Shown: piece by piece, positions 54,514 to 63,224 of the stretch
Numbering within the stretch: position 1 is the first letter of the stretch
Layout of the letters: each line of letters opens with the position of its first letter
NCBI RefSeq assembly: GCF_013184805.1
Contig: NZ_JAATNG010000001.1
Location: 682,001 to 746,000, forward strand
Origin: Pseudoruegeria sp. HB172150
Lineage (GTDB): Bacteria > Pseudomonadota > Alphaproteobacteria > Rhodobacterales > Rhodobacteraceae
Direction of reading: 5' to 3'
DNA: 64,000 bases
Notes under the pieces: model-generated
Databases searched by the model: none
What the model saw: the letters and a program-made list of their open reading frames with translations, nothing else
What the model was told of the DNA's origin: nothing
Translations under genes and position numbers: made by a program

Positions 54514-56595
54514 ATGCAAAATCACCTAAAGAATTGCATAGAAGAAAGTTCACACCCGACCGAGCTTTCTCCCGAATTGATAAGCGACCTGTCAAGTATT
54601 CGTTTTCGATGCGACAGCGCGTCGGAAATCAAGATCAGCCGAGATGATAACGTTTCCTACGATGCTCAGGTGTCTCTTCGGTTCGATGGCCTGGGGCTTT
54701 ATGTTTCGGGCGATATCTTTATTCCCGGCAAGCAGCGCAGGAACGGAATACTCCTGGGCGGGCGCGATGACTGGGAGATGTCGTTTTACGGCCGCATCAG
54801 CAGTTATCTTGATCTGGGCGGCGAAGCAGACGGAATGGTTTGTCTTATCGTTCCCTGCGCCTTGTCTTCGAATACCGGTCGGGATTCGGGGGAGCTGATC
54901 ACAAACGGTGTCCTGCAGGCGGTGTTTTCGACGACCGGCGGCAAGGGCGAGATCGTCTCCTGCCGGCTGGATACCGTGGAAGGCGCCGGATCGGAACTCT
55001 GGTGGCCGGGCGCGTCTGTCGAGATACCGGTCGATGGCGAGAAACTCGATTACTTCCGGCGCGTGCGGTTTCGCTATGTGCTCGGTCCCGGGACCGAGAA
55101 AGAAGGCGCCGGCATTCGCAGCCTGTTCGATCCCGAGTCGAAGGAAAGCATTCATTCCGCGCTGAAGCAGCATGGTATCCACGTGATCGCCGAAGAGATC
55201 ACCGATACCAAGGCATTCCACGGAGAGTTCGAATCCGCCGACGCATTCCGCGAGCTGAGCGCGCAGATGCTGATCGACGCGTATCTCAGGAAAAGCCAGG
55301 CGACGGTGCCGGAGCCGGACTGGGAACACACCATCGTCTTTGCCGGGCTGACGGATAATAACGAGAGGAATCCGGAAAGCGACGCGCCGCCCCAGGAATA
55401 CAAGAACATGTTCAGCGGCGTGTCCTACGGGTTCGACCGGCCGGTCAACCGGTTCCGCAGCAGGTTCGGATCCGTCATCAACGTGACCGAAACGACGCGG
55501 ATCACCGCTAAGTCACAGATGGGCGGTGTCAGCGATGTCACGTGGACGCTGCGCAGCGTGACCCTGCATGAAATCGGCCACCTGCTGAACCTGCCGCATT
55601 CCTGGTCACGTCACCTGGGACATGGCTTTCTGCCCCGCAATGCCGAAGCCAGCGCCAGCTGGGTGAATTACCATTCGCTTTATCCCGTCGGTCCCTTCGC
55701 GCGCGCGGTCATCAATTCCTTCGAGCACGAGGACCAGCGTCCGGCTCTCTTAACCGCGCGCCGGGAAAACTATTTCTCGAAGATGAAAGAGGGCCAGTAC
55801 GATGAAGCCGAGGACAGCTTCATCCGGCATGCGCCGCTCAACCAGATCGCCCAGGGTGGGCTGACTTTTCTCGACTCGGCGCGGCAGGCGCCGGCGCTGG
55901 TGATGCCGCAGGGCGACCGGAACAAGCCTATGGGGGATCAGCTTCAGGTCGTGACTCTCAGCGGAGGTGAATGGAAGCCGCTGGAAAAGCTCGAGCTCTG
56001 GCAATGGCACGCGTCCAGGAATAGGTCGGTCACGGAGATTCCTCCGATTCCCGCTTTCATCCGGCTGAAGGACTTTCAGGACGAGTTCCTCTGGTACAGC
56101 CTCGCGACCGGTAGCCTGCAGATCGTCATGCGGGCGGAACACGGTGAAGAAACCCAGTGGTCGCCGCCAAGAAATGTCTGTGTGCTTGACCCGATGCGCC
56201 TGCTGCCTTCGAATCCCGAATTCGCCGCAACGTCCGGCCTGCCGGAGAAGGCAGTCGTCCAGCCCGGAGCGACGTTGATGGGTTTCCCCTGGATCATGAA
56301 GGAAGATGTGAGTGCGCATTTCAACACCTTCTGGCATGGGGACCGTCCCAAGAGGCTGACGTTCCAGGTCATAGGTTACCGGGTCAGCGGCGTCGTCATG
56401 CGTTCGAACATCTTCGAGGTCGAGTATACCGAGAAGAAGGACATCGGTTCTGACTATATTGCATTCGAACAAAGTCGGACTGCCCGGGACCGAGAGTTCT
56501 TTAAAGTCCCGCCGGAGACGATCCATCTCGCGCCCCACGAAACGTTAGATACCAGTATGCAGGAGCTTCGTGGTGCGCCCATCATCCCAACCTGA
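54514..56595 (+). CDS. Metzincin-like protein of the YcaO-TfuA cluster
   Basis: A 693-residue protein with the zinc-protease motif HEIGHLLNLPH at residues 352-362 (HExxHxxxxxH, metzincin type; the usual Gly after the third position of the repeat is Asn). The N-terminal 350 residues and the C-terminal 300 are not recognised. No signal peptide or transmembrane segment is seen, so it may be cytoplasmic or leave by a non-Sec route. No clear Shine-Dalgarno; the start may be leaderless, with the inverted repeat just upstream. First of four same-strand genes ending in YcaO-TfuA. It could process the modified product, be the substrate, or act on its own. Confidence 0.75.
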   Translation: MQNHLKNCIEESSHPTELSPELISDLSSIRFRCDSASEIKISRDDNVSYDAQVSLRFDGLGLYVSGDIFIPGKQRRNGILLGGRDDWEMSFYGRISSYLDLGGEADGMVCLIVPCALSSNTGRDSGELITNGVLQAVFSTTGGKGEIVSCRLDTVEGAGSELWWPGASVEIPVDGEKLDYFRRVRFRYVLGPGTEKEGAGIRSLFDPESKESIHSALKQHGIHVIAEEITDTKAFHGEFESADAFRELSAQMLIDAYLRKSQATVPEPDWEHTIVFAGLTDNNERNPESDAPPQEYKNMFSGVSYGFDRPVNRFRSRFGSVINVTETTRITAKSQMGGVSDVTWTLRSVTLHEIGHLLNLPHSWSRHLGHGFLPRNAEASASWVNYHSLYPVGPFARAVINSFEHEDQRPALLTARRENYFSKMKEGQYDEAEDSFIRHAPLNQIAQGGLTFLDSARQAPALVMPQGDRNKPMGDQLQVVTLSGGEWKPLEKLELWQWHASRNRSVTEIPPIPAFIRLKDFQDEFLWYSLATGSLQIVMRAEHGEETQWSPPRNVCVLDPMRLLPSNPEFAATSGLPEKAVVQPGATLMGFPWIMKEDVSAHFNTFWHGDRPKRLTFQVIGYRVSGVVMRSNIFEVEYTEKKDIGSDYIAFEQSRTARDREFFKVPPETIHLAPHETLDTSMQELRGAPIIPT

Positions 56596-56616
56596 CCTGC
56601 GAACACAGGAGTGACC

Positions 56617-57198
56617 ATGGCTTTCCCTAATCCCATCAAGCCGCTCATAGCGGCCTATGCCAACCTGAATGGCACGCTTTTCGCGATGTCGGTCGATCGG
56701 AGCCAGTCGCAGAACGCGCTGAAATATCTTGGCCGGGCGACGGCGGACGGTTCCTCGAACGATACCGACGAAGACTGGCACGAGACGAGCCTGCAATTTC
56801 TGAACGCCAACTCGCCGGACACCGGCGATTACAGTGTCGTCTCCGGCAATCCCGCCACGAACAACTCCGCAGGTGGCGAACTGCTGCAATCCCCGTGGTA
56901 CGCGATCTTCGAGCATGGGAGCGACGCCGGTGCCGGCGGCGCCGGCGATCTATGGGTCGGTCGTTTCTTTCAGACTGACGATGCGGGTGGCGTCGCGGGC
57001 CTGGACCCTGCACCGGCGGAGGGCAAGGTGTTTGTCTTTGAACGGAACCAGGCGACCGAGGTGGCTGACGGGCTGCCGCACCTGATCGCACTGGACGCCA
57101 GGCGCGCCGTGCTGATCGAGACCTACGGCGATGCCGGTGCACCCGGAACATTCGGCGCCGAACACGGCGGCAGCGGGTCGTTGCGCAACGAGTGGTAA
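56617..57198 (+). CDS. 193-residue protein of unknown function in the YcaO operon
   Basis: I do not recognise this protein. It begins MAFPNPIKPLIAAYANLNGT, has no cysteine, is acidic, and is rich in Gly, Ala and Asn with a Gly-rich tail (FGAEHGGSGSLRNEW). An AGGAG ribosome site 5 bases before the ATG fixes the start. It lies 21 bases after the metzincin gene and 6 before YcaO. No RiPP leader type (Nif11, NHLP) is recognisable. As TfuA-YcaO in methanogens modify a full-size enzyme, this could be a protein substrate; a lack of Cys argues against azoline formation from Cys. Inference only. Confidence 0.7.
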   Translation: MAFPNPIKPLIAAYANLNGTLFAMSVDRSQSQNALKYLGRATADGSSNDTDEDWHETSLQFLNANSPDTGDYSVVSGNPATNNSAGGELLQSPWYAIFEHGSDAGAGGAGDLWVGRFFQTDDAGGVAGLDPAPAEGKVFVFERNQATEVADGLPHLIALDARRAVLIETYGDAGAPGTFGAEHGGSGSLRNEW

Positions 57199-57204
57199 TA
57201 CGGA

Positions 57205-58443
57205 ATGACCAGGGTAGCTCCCCAACTTATGGTTGGGGACCGTCCCAAGATCTATTGGGACGGAACACACAGGGCTGCGGTGCCCGAGGAAACCTGGGAC
57301 CGCATCCAGCCCCTGCTTTCCCGGGCAGGGGTCACGCGCATCGGCGAGCTGACCTCGCTTGATCGCATCGGGCTGCCGGTCGCGCAGGCAATACGCCCCA
57401 TGTCACGGGCGCTGACCACCAGCCAGGGTAAGGGCACAACCCCGGTTACCGCCCGGGTCTCGGCCGGGATGGAGGCGCTGGAAAAGTGGCATGCCGAAAT
57501 CCTGGAAAAGCCCGACTTGAAGGGCACGTCCGATCATCTGTCCGGATCCAACCAGGTTGTTGATCTGGAACGCGCGACATTGACCGCGAGCGGCCCCGCG
57601 GAAGCTATGGCCGGGACCGAGTTATCCTGGGTCGAGGGCGTGTCGCTGTGGAGCGGCGATCCGATCCTCGTTCCATGGGATTACGTCCACCTCGATACGA
57701 CCGCACCATGCGAGTCGTCGCTGCTGCCGCGCGGATCGAACGGCCTTGCCTCGGGCAATACGCGGCCCGAAGCGATCTTTGCCGGGCTGTGCGAAGTGAT
57801 CGAGCGCGACGCGGTGGCGGATTTCCGCGCCCTCGACGCGCGGGCGCGGGCCAGACGGCGTGTGGGTGCCAACGCGATTTCCCGCACCCGTTTCGGCGAC
57901 CTGACGGACATGATCGTCAGGGCTGGCTTTACCCTGGACGTCTGGAATGCCCAGAACGACCTTGGCGTGCCGGTGTTCGTCGCGACGATCACGCCCAGGC
58001 CGGGCACCGACGCGCCGGTGGCAGGGTTGTCGGCAGGCGGATCGGGGTGCCACCTGGATCCCGAGATCGCCCTTGTTCGTGCCGTCCTGGAAGCGGTGCA
58101 GAGCCGGCTGACCCGTATTTCCGGCGCGCGGGACGATCTGGCGTCGATTCACTTCGGGCAGGCACGGAACAACGAGATCGGCGCATTCCTTGCACAGTTC
58201 TTCGAGGAACCGGTGTTCGAGGAGCCTATCGAGAGTGCCGCGCTTGGTGACTGCGCCGGCGAAGACATTCATGTGCTGGCGGGGCGGCTGAACGCCGCCG
58301 GATGCGACGAACCCGTGGTCGTCGACCTCAGCCTGCCGGACACCGACATCCATGTCGTTCGCGTGGTCACGCCCGACCTGGGGATCGTCGGGCCGAACGG
58401 CAGCGCGCGGCGCGGCGCCCGGCATACCTGGCGGCTCCAATGA
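57205..58443 (+). CDS. YcaO-domain ATP-dependent backbone-modifying enzyme
   Basis: A 412-residue YcaO protein. YcaO enzymes use ATP to activate a peptide backbone amide, making azolines, amidines or, with TfuA, thioamides. The three ATP/Mg blocks are visible: SAGMEALEKWHAE (residues 86-98), SGNTRPEAIFAGLCEVIERD (183-202) and GSGCHLDPEIALVRAVLEAV (279-298), each with the expected Glu residues. The C-terminus lacks the PxPxP tail of azoline-forming members. It overlaps tfuA by 4 bases, so the two are coupled. No E1-like cyclodehydratase partner is present, which favours thioamide chemistry. Confidence 0.92.
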   Translation: MTRVAPQLMVGDRPKIYWDGTHRAAVPEETWDRIQPLLSRAGVTRIGELTSLDRIGLPVAQAIRPMSRALTTSQGKGTTPVTARVSAGMEALEKWHAEILEKPDLKGTSDHLSGSNQVVDLERATLTASGPAEAMAGTELSWVEGVSLWSGDPILVPWDYVHLDTTAPCESSLLPRGSNGLASGNTRPEAIFAGLCEVIERDAVADFRALDARARARRRVGANAISRTRFGDLTDMIVRAGFTLDVWNAQNDLGVPVFVATITPRPGTDAPVAGLSAGGSGCHLDPEIALVRAVLEAVQSRLTRISGARDDLASIHFGQARNNEIGAFLAQFFEEPVFEEPIESAALGDCAGEDIHVLAGRLNAAGCDEPVVVDLSLPDTDIHVVRVVTPDLGIVGPNGSARRGARHTWRLQ

Positions 58444-59198
58444 CGATCCGGCGGTACGTGTTTGCCGGATCCAGCCTGTCGCCGCCCGACAAGGAGGCGT
58501 TTCCGGAAATCGAGTTCCTGCCGCCGGTCGGCGAGGCCGACATCCTGCGGCTGCTCGATGGCCAGACAGCGGTCATCGGCATTATCGACGGTTATTTCGG
58601 CGACCGGCGCGCCGTCACTCACAAGGAGATCGTGCTGGCGATGGCGCTTGGCGTCACCGTCTTCGGGGCCGCATCGATCGGCGCTCTGCGCGCGGTCGAG
58701 TTGCAGCAATACGGAATGATCGGCGTCGGGGAGGTGTTCGAATGCTACCAGTCCGGGCGGCTGAACGACGATGGCGACGTCGCCCTGCTTCATGGCCCGG
58801 CAGAGATGAACTACCAGGCGCTGACCATTCCCCTGGTCGAGGTGGCGGCGACCCTGAAAGCCCTGGAGGCGCGTGACCGCATCAGCCACCAGACCGCCAG
58901 ATCGCTGTTTCAATGCGCAGGGCGGGTTCATTTCGCCGAACGGACGTGGGGCGCGGTCACCGCCAGCCATTCCAGCGACAGTCGATATGCGTTGCGCCTG
59001 ACCGAAGAGCTGGAAGCGGCCCACGTGGAACGCAAGCGGCTGGACGCGCTGGCGATGCTGAATCAGATGCGGACCGCCGGCGGTCTGGCTGCGGATCGGC
59101 GGCCCGATCTGCCGCCGTTCACACCCTATTTCCTGGAAACGCTGCAGCGAGCCGGGTTCGCGGCGGACGATTTCATACCACGAAACCAGCTTTCGTGA
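58440..59198 (+). CDS. TfuA-like core-domain protein
   Basis: A 252-residue protein with the TfuA core: VFGAASIGALRAVELQQYGM, GVGEVFECYQSGRLNDDGDVALLHGP (residues about 75-120). TfuA proteins accompany YcaO in thioamide formation, including McrA thioglycine in methanogens, and are thought to help deliver or activate the sulfur source. Named after trifolitoxin biosynthesis in Rhizobium. Last gene of the plus-strand operon. Its 3' end overlaps the convergent regulator by 26 bases. Confidence 0.9.
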   Translation: MTIRRYVFAGSSLSPPDKEAFPEIEFLPPVGEADILRLLDGQTAVIGIIDGYFGDRRAVTHKEIVLAMALGVTVFGAASIGALRAVELQQYGMIGVGEVFECYQSGRLNDDGDVALLHGPAEMNYQALTIPLVEVAATLKALEARDRISHQTARSLFQCAGRVHFAERTWGAVTASHSSDSRYALRLTEELEAAHVERKRLDALAMLNQMRTAGGLAADRRPDLPPFTPYFLETLQRAGFAADDFIPRNQLS

Positions 59199-61155
59199 GG
59201 CCCTCGACAAGGTTGTCGTGGTGGTCCTGACGGCGCAGGCTGTAATTTCCCAGAAACCACTGAATCGCGACCTTCGGCGAATAGGGCTCGTCGCCACGCC
59301 AGGATTCGGAGAGTAGCTGTTCCGCCCGTTTCACCTCGTGGCTGGCCTCTGCGAGACGGCCGAGCATGGCCAGCGTCGCGCCGCGCAGGATCAGCGGGTG
59401 GATCGGGTTGCGGATCTCGCCGATGTTCAGGAACTGCAGCGCCTTCTCGTATTTGCGCTGGAAGTAATACAGCTCTCCGTAGTCGGTCTGCATGAAATCC
59501 AGGTCGTTGACGAGGCGGCTTCTGGCCAGGTCGTAATAGTGCTCGGCCTTTTCGGTGTTCCCGAGGTAGAGATAGCCGGTGCCGACCGCGTTCAGCCGGT
59601 AAGCCTCGTAAGGGCGCAGGGACTCTGTCTTCTGCAGAAAACGTTCCGCCTGATCGAATTCTCCGGCCCGAATGAAGCACCATGCCATGGACAGGTTCGC
59701 ATTCCCGTAGCGCCCGTCGAGAACCAGGGCGCGGCGAGCGAGCTGGAGCGCCCGCGCCTGCCGCTTTTCACGCTCCAGGCCGATTGCCGTGTTGCGCCGC
59801 GACGAGTTGTAGCTGCCGATCAGGTAGGTGTAGGGCGGCAGGAAGGACGGCTCCAGCTCGATCGCGCGTTCCAGATAGGGTTCGGCGAGGTTGTAATAGC
59901 CGGGGTCCGTCGCGCCGAGGATGTTGATCTTGGCGTGGACGTAGTTCTGATATGCGCTCCATTCCTCTTCCGGAACCAGATCCAGGCGCTGCTGTTCCGC
60001 GCGCTCGATGGCCGGAAGTGTCGCGAAGGCGATGTCCTCGACCGCGTCCAGTACGGTCTGGGACGAGTCCATGTTGACCTGCCGGGGCGGCACATCGGCA
60101 ATCTGCTTTCCGGTATCCACTTCGGTGATCGCCGTCGTCAGTTCGAAGCCATCCGACAGCTTCATGGCGGAAGCCGTGACGATATAGGCCGCGCGCGCTT
60201 CGGCGGCGGCGGCGCGCGCCTCGCCCAGATCCAGCGACAGCTTGATGCTGGTTGCGCCGGAGAGCGTTTCGATCTCGCGCATGGCACTGTATCGCGCGAT
60301 CAGGCGAGAGGTGACCTGGCCGAGAAGCTCTGCCTCACCGGTCCGGTCGGACACCGCGTGCGCCACAACCATCACAAGCGGCGGGCGCTGCTGCCCGCGC
60401 GGAGGCTGGGGCTGGAGCGCCGGAGCGCCGGCCGCGGAGCGTCCGTTCTTTGATCTGAGAAGGGTCTCGCGGGTCTGGTCGCTGACCGGGAACCCAAGGT
60501 CTGCCAGGGCGCTCTCGACTGTGCGGTACACGCGCAGCGCCTTCGACACGTCCCCCTGGGTCGCGTGCAGTTCCATCGCGGTGCGGGCGGCGCGTTCGTT
60601 CTCGGGTTCCATGCGCAGGACAGCATGTGCCGCTTCCAACCGGCTTTCCACGCTGGCCTTGTCATCCGCCATCACCCGCTCGGCCTCGCGCACGCGCTGG
60701 CTGAGCGTGCTGCGACGTGCGGATTCGAGCCAGCTGTCGAATTCAGGGGTTATGCCGCCAAGGTCTGTCAGAAGGTCTTCGGTGTTGGAGAACTGCAGGC
60801 TGGCGGATTCATCCCAAAGGTCGAAATCCACCGAGTTCGGTTCGACGGCAATCGAAAGCCGGTCAATGGAAAAGACCGAGTCGACCAGCGGTCCCATGGA
60901 CTTGCGGATGTCGTGAATCGACTGCCGCAGCGAGGATTGCGCCTGCTCGGATTCACGGGTTGGCCACATCAGGTTCAAGAGGTCGTTTCTTCTTACCGCC
61001 CGTCGGTGGTTCATCAGGCAATAGGCGAGAATTCCCGTTGCCTTGCGCGCCTTCGGCAGTAGCGACACGCCTTCGACCGATCGAACGCGGAATGCCCCGG
61101 TCAATGAAACCTTGATGACAGGCTGTGAGCGCACACCCTGGGCGTTCACATTCAT
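59173..61155 (-). CDS. SARP/BTAD-type regulator with TPR domain
   Basis: A 660-residue protein with an OmpR-like winged helix (LTGAFRVRSVEGVSLLPKARKATGILAYCL...LLNLMWPTRESEQAQSSLRQ, residues about 15-75), a bacterial transcriptional activator domain, a middle region like the TolB/adenylate-cyclase-associated N-domain (VAHAVSDRTGEAELL), and TPR repeats to the C-terminus. The AGAGGAAT before the ATG at 61155 decides the start; a longer frame exists upstream. SARP-type proteins often switch on natural-product clusters, so control of the convergent YcaO operon is plausible. The 26-base convergent overlap with tfuA is notable. Confidence 0.82.
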   Translation of the reverse strand: MNVNAQGVRSQPVIKVSLTGAFRVRSVEGVSLLPKARKATGILAYCLMNHRRAVRRNDLLNLMWPTRESEQAQSSLRQSIHDIRKSMGPLVDSVFSIDRLSIAVEPNSVDFDLWDESASLQFSNTEDLLTDLGGITPEFDSWLESARRSTLSQRVREAERVMADDKASVESRLEAAHAVLRMEPENERAARTAMELHATQGDVSKALRVYRTVESALADLGFPVSDQTRETLLRSKNGRSAAGAPALQPQPPRGQQRPPLVMVVAHAVSDRTGEAELLGQVTSRLIARYSAMREIETLSGATSIKLSLDLGEARAAAAEARAAYIVTASAMKLSDGFELTTAITEVDTGKQIADVPPRQVNMDSSQTVLDAVEDIAFATLPAIERAEQQRLDLVPEEEWSAYQNYVHAKINILGATDPGYYNLAEPYLERAIELEPSFLPPYTYLIGSYNSSRRNTAIGLEREKRQARALQLARRALVLDGRYGNANLSMAWCFIRAGEFDQAERFLQKTESLRPYEAYRLNAVGTGYLYLGNTEKAEHYYDLARSRLVNDLDFMQTDYGELYYFQRKYEKALQFLNIGEIRNPIHPLILRGATLAMLGRLAEASHEVKRAEQLLSESWRGDEPYSPKVAIQWFLGNYSLRRQDHHDNLVEGLTKAGFVV

Positions 61156-62178
61156 ATTCCTCTGACCACCCCTGTTTAGTTTTGTACCCAAATCTACGGG
61201 AACATTTCGCCGATGCAATGATTTCGAAATCAAGCTGCCAAATAGTGCCGTTGTCTTTGCTCAATAAATGGCCCGGTCCCGTGACATTGTATTGAGGCGT
61301 CTGTCTGCCGCTCTGTATCGCGGATTCAGGGGGCTGGTCGAGTGGTGATGACGAGGATTCCGGAATCCTCTGACGGTTTTTCCTGAGTGGGCAAGCCGCG
61401 GTCAGCCGGCGGACAGGGGCGGCAAAATCCGCCTAATACGCTAATTTCATGCACTTTTCACCAATGGTTAACGGCCAACTCACGCCCTGATCACGCTTGT
61501 CGTCCATAGTGAATGCATACAATGACGGAGGAATGCGATGGGCGGGAAGCCCGCTTCGCGACCCTCCCGACACCGAGGAATTTGGAATGCTGATCAATGG
61601 TCAAAGCCGGGCACTTACACCGGCGACGTTGTGCTTGCGCGCTGGCGATCGGGCCGATGCCCCGCCGGCAAAGGCGGGTGAAACCTGTTGAGCCTCTATC
61701 CGGGCCGCGGAGCAGTTTACGGGGTGGACAGGCTGCCTCGGTCCCGCGGTCCGGCGTGATTTTTACATATTGGTTTTCCGGGGGGCGGGGAGCCATTTTA
61801 AAATACATTTGAACCACCGATGGATTCGGCGGTCCATTGGAGAAGCAATTTTTGCTGCCGGGCGCAGGAGTGGTTAGGCAGCCCCTTGCCAGGTGCTCAT
61901 GTTTCCGGCGTTGTTTTCAACGATCTCTCCGCCCCCCACTTTTCCTGCCCGGTGTGGCAGGCGGTCAGTTCCGGCTGCCGTGCCCGGCACCGCTTCCGTC
62001 CCTGCCCAAGAAATCCTGACATCGGCGACGGCGTTTCGTCACAAAAGCGCAACCTCCCTGCCGCTTGCCGGTCATCCGGACGCGCCATGGTCGCATCGTT
62101 CCTTTTCTTTGCCGGTCAATTGGTTAAAGGTGCCGGCGAGGGAGGGGGCATCGTTGGCGGCGGCAAGGAGCCAGTAGC
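61156..62178. other. 1-kb intergenic region upstream of the regulator
   Basis: No gene I can support. A GAGGATTC-CG-GAATCCTC palindrome is at 61353-61370. A short open frame from ATG 61538 to the stop at 61679-61681 (47 codons, product start MGGKPASRPSRHRGIWNADQ) has a GGAGGA ribosome site 5 bases upstream. Its codon use is less GC3-biased than the neighbours and an overlapping frame is also open, so it is only a candidate. Poor GC3 bias across the region suggests non-coding or decayed sequence. Confidence 0.45.
61353..61370. promoter_or_regulatory. 18-bp palindrome upstream of the SARP-type gene
   Basis: GAGGATTCCGGAATCCTC is a perfect 18-bp palindrome, about 200 bases before the regulator start. 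A GGTTTTT tract follows on the plus strand, so a terminator reading is also possible, though no plus-strand gene precedes it. Two GANTC sites lie inside. Confidence 0.45.
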
Positions 62179-63222
62179 GTGAACGACACCTCAAAGACAA
62201 CGGCAGAACGCGGCCCGCTGATGATCGACCTTGCGCTGCAGGGCGGCGGCTCTCACGGCGCTTTCACCTGGGGTGTTCTGGACCGGATGCTCGAGGTCGG
62301 CTGGATAGATATCGAAGGGATTTCCGGCACTTCCGCGGGCGCGATGAACGCGGCCGTCCTTGCACATGGCATCGCCACCGGCGGCAAGGAAGGCGCACGC
62401 GCCGCGCTCAGGGATTTCTGGCGGCGGGTGTCGCGCGCGGCGACCTTCAGCCCGTTTCAGCGCAGCCCGATGGACCGCCTGCTGGGGCGCTGGACGCTGG
62501 ATTATTCGCCCGCCTATGTGACCGCCGACCTGATGGCGCGGATCGTGTCGCCCTATGCACTGGGCATGACCGATCACAACCCGCTCAAGACCATCCTGGA
62601 CGACATGCTGGATTTCGAGGCGATCGCCGACGGCCCGGTCAAGCTGTTCATCACCGCGACCAATGTGCGGACGGGGCGCGGGCACGTGTTCCGAAAGCAC
62701 GAGATCACCGCGGACGTGCTTCTGGCCTCGGCCTGCCTGCCGACGCTTTACCGCGCGGTGGAGATCTGCGGGGAGGCCTATTGGGACGGCGGCTTTGCCG
62801 GGAACCCGACGATCACGCCGCTGGTCAACGAATGCGAGGCGCGGGACGTGGTGCTGGTGCAGATCAACCCGGTGGACCGGCCGGGGCTGCCGACCGACGC
62901 CCGCGACATCCAGAGCCGGATCAACGAGGTGTCCTTCAACGCGACGCTGCTGAAGGAACTGCGGATGATGGCCATCCTGCGCAACGTGGTGGATGCCGGG
63001 TCGGGCGAAGGCAAGCTGTGGTCCGAGATGCGGATGCACAGGATCTCCACCGACCTGATGGTGGAACTGGGCGCCTCTTCGAAGCTGAACGCGGAATGGG
63101 CCTTCCTCGACATGCTGTTCGAGGAAGGACGGCGCGCGGTCACCGCCTTCGGTGAAAAGCACCGGGACGATATCGGGGTGAATTCCACCCTCGATCTGGA
63201 AGACTACATCGCGGAGTGCTGA
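62179..63222 (+). CDS. Patatin-like phospholipase family protein
   Basis: A 347-residue patatin-fold hydrolase. It has the oxyanion loop LQGGGSHGAFTWGVLD, the nucleophile elbow GTSAG (Ser in ISGTSAGAMNA) and the catalytic Asp in YWDGGFAGNP, forming a Ser-Asp dyad. It probably hydrolyses a lipid acyl ester. The start is GTG at 62179 after AAGGAG. Two bases separate it from the GntP gene, so they are one operon. In relatives this pair neighbours a 3-hydroxybutyrate dehydrogenase. Confidence 0.9.
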   Translation: MNDTSKTTAERGPLMIDLALQGGGSHGAFTWGVLDRMLEVGWIDIEGISGTSAGAMNAAVLAHGIATGGKEGARAALRDFWRRVSRAATFSPFQRSPMDRLLGRWTLDYSPAYVTADLMARIVSPYALGMTDHNPLKTILDDMLDFEAIADGPVKLFITATNVRTGRGHVFRKHEITADVLLASACLPTLYRAVEICGEAYWDGGFAGNPTITPLVNECEARDVVLVQINPVDRPGLPTDARDIQSRINEVSFNATLLKELRMMAILRNVVDAGSGEGKLWSEMRMHRISTDLMVELGASSKLNAEWAFLDMLFEEGRRAVTAFGEKHRDDIGVNSTLDLEDYIAEC

Positions 63223-63224
63223 CC

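Noticed and set aside
54003-61155. Integrative element bounded by tRNA-Tyr
   Set aside because: No integrase, no duplicated tRNA end and no transfer genes were seen, so I do not call a mobile element.
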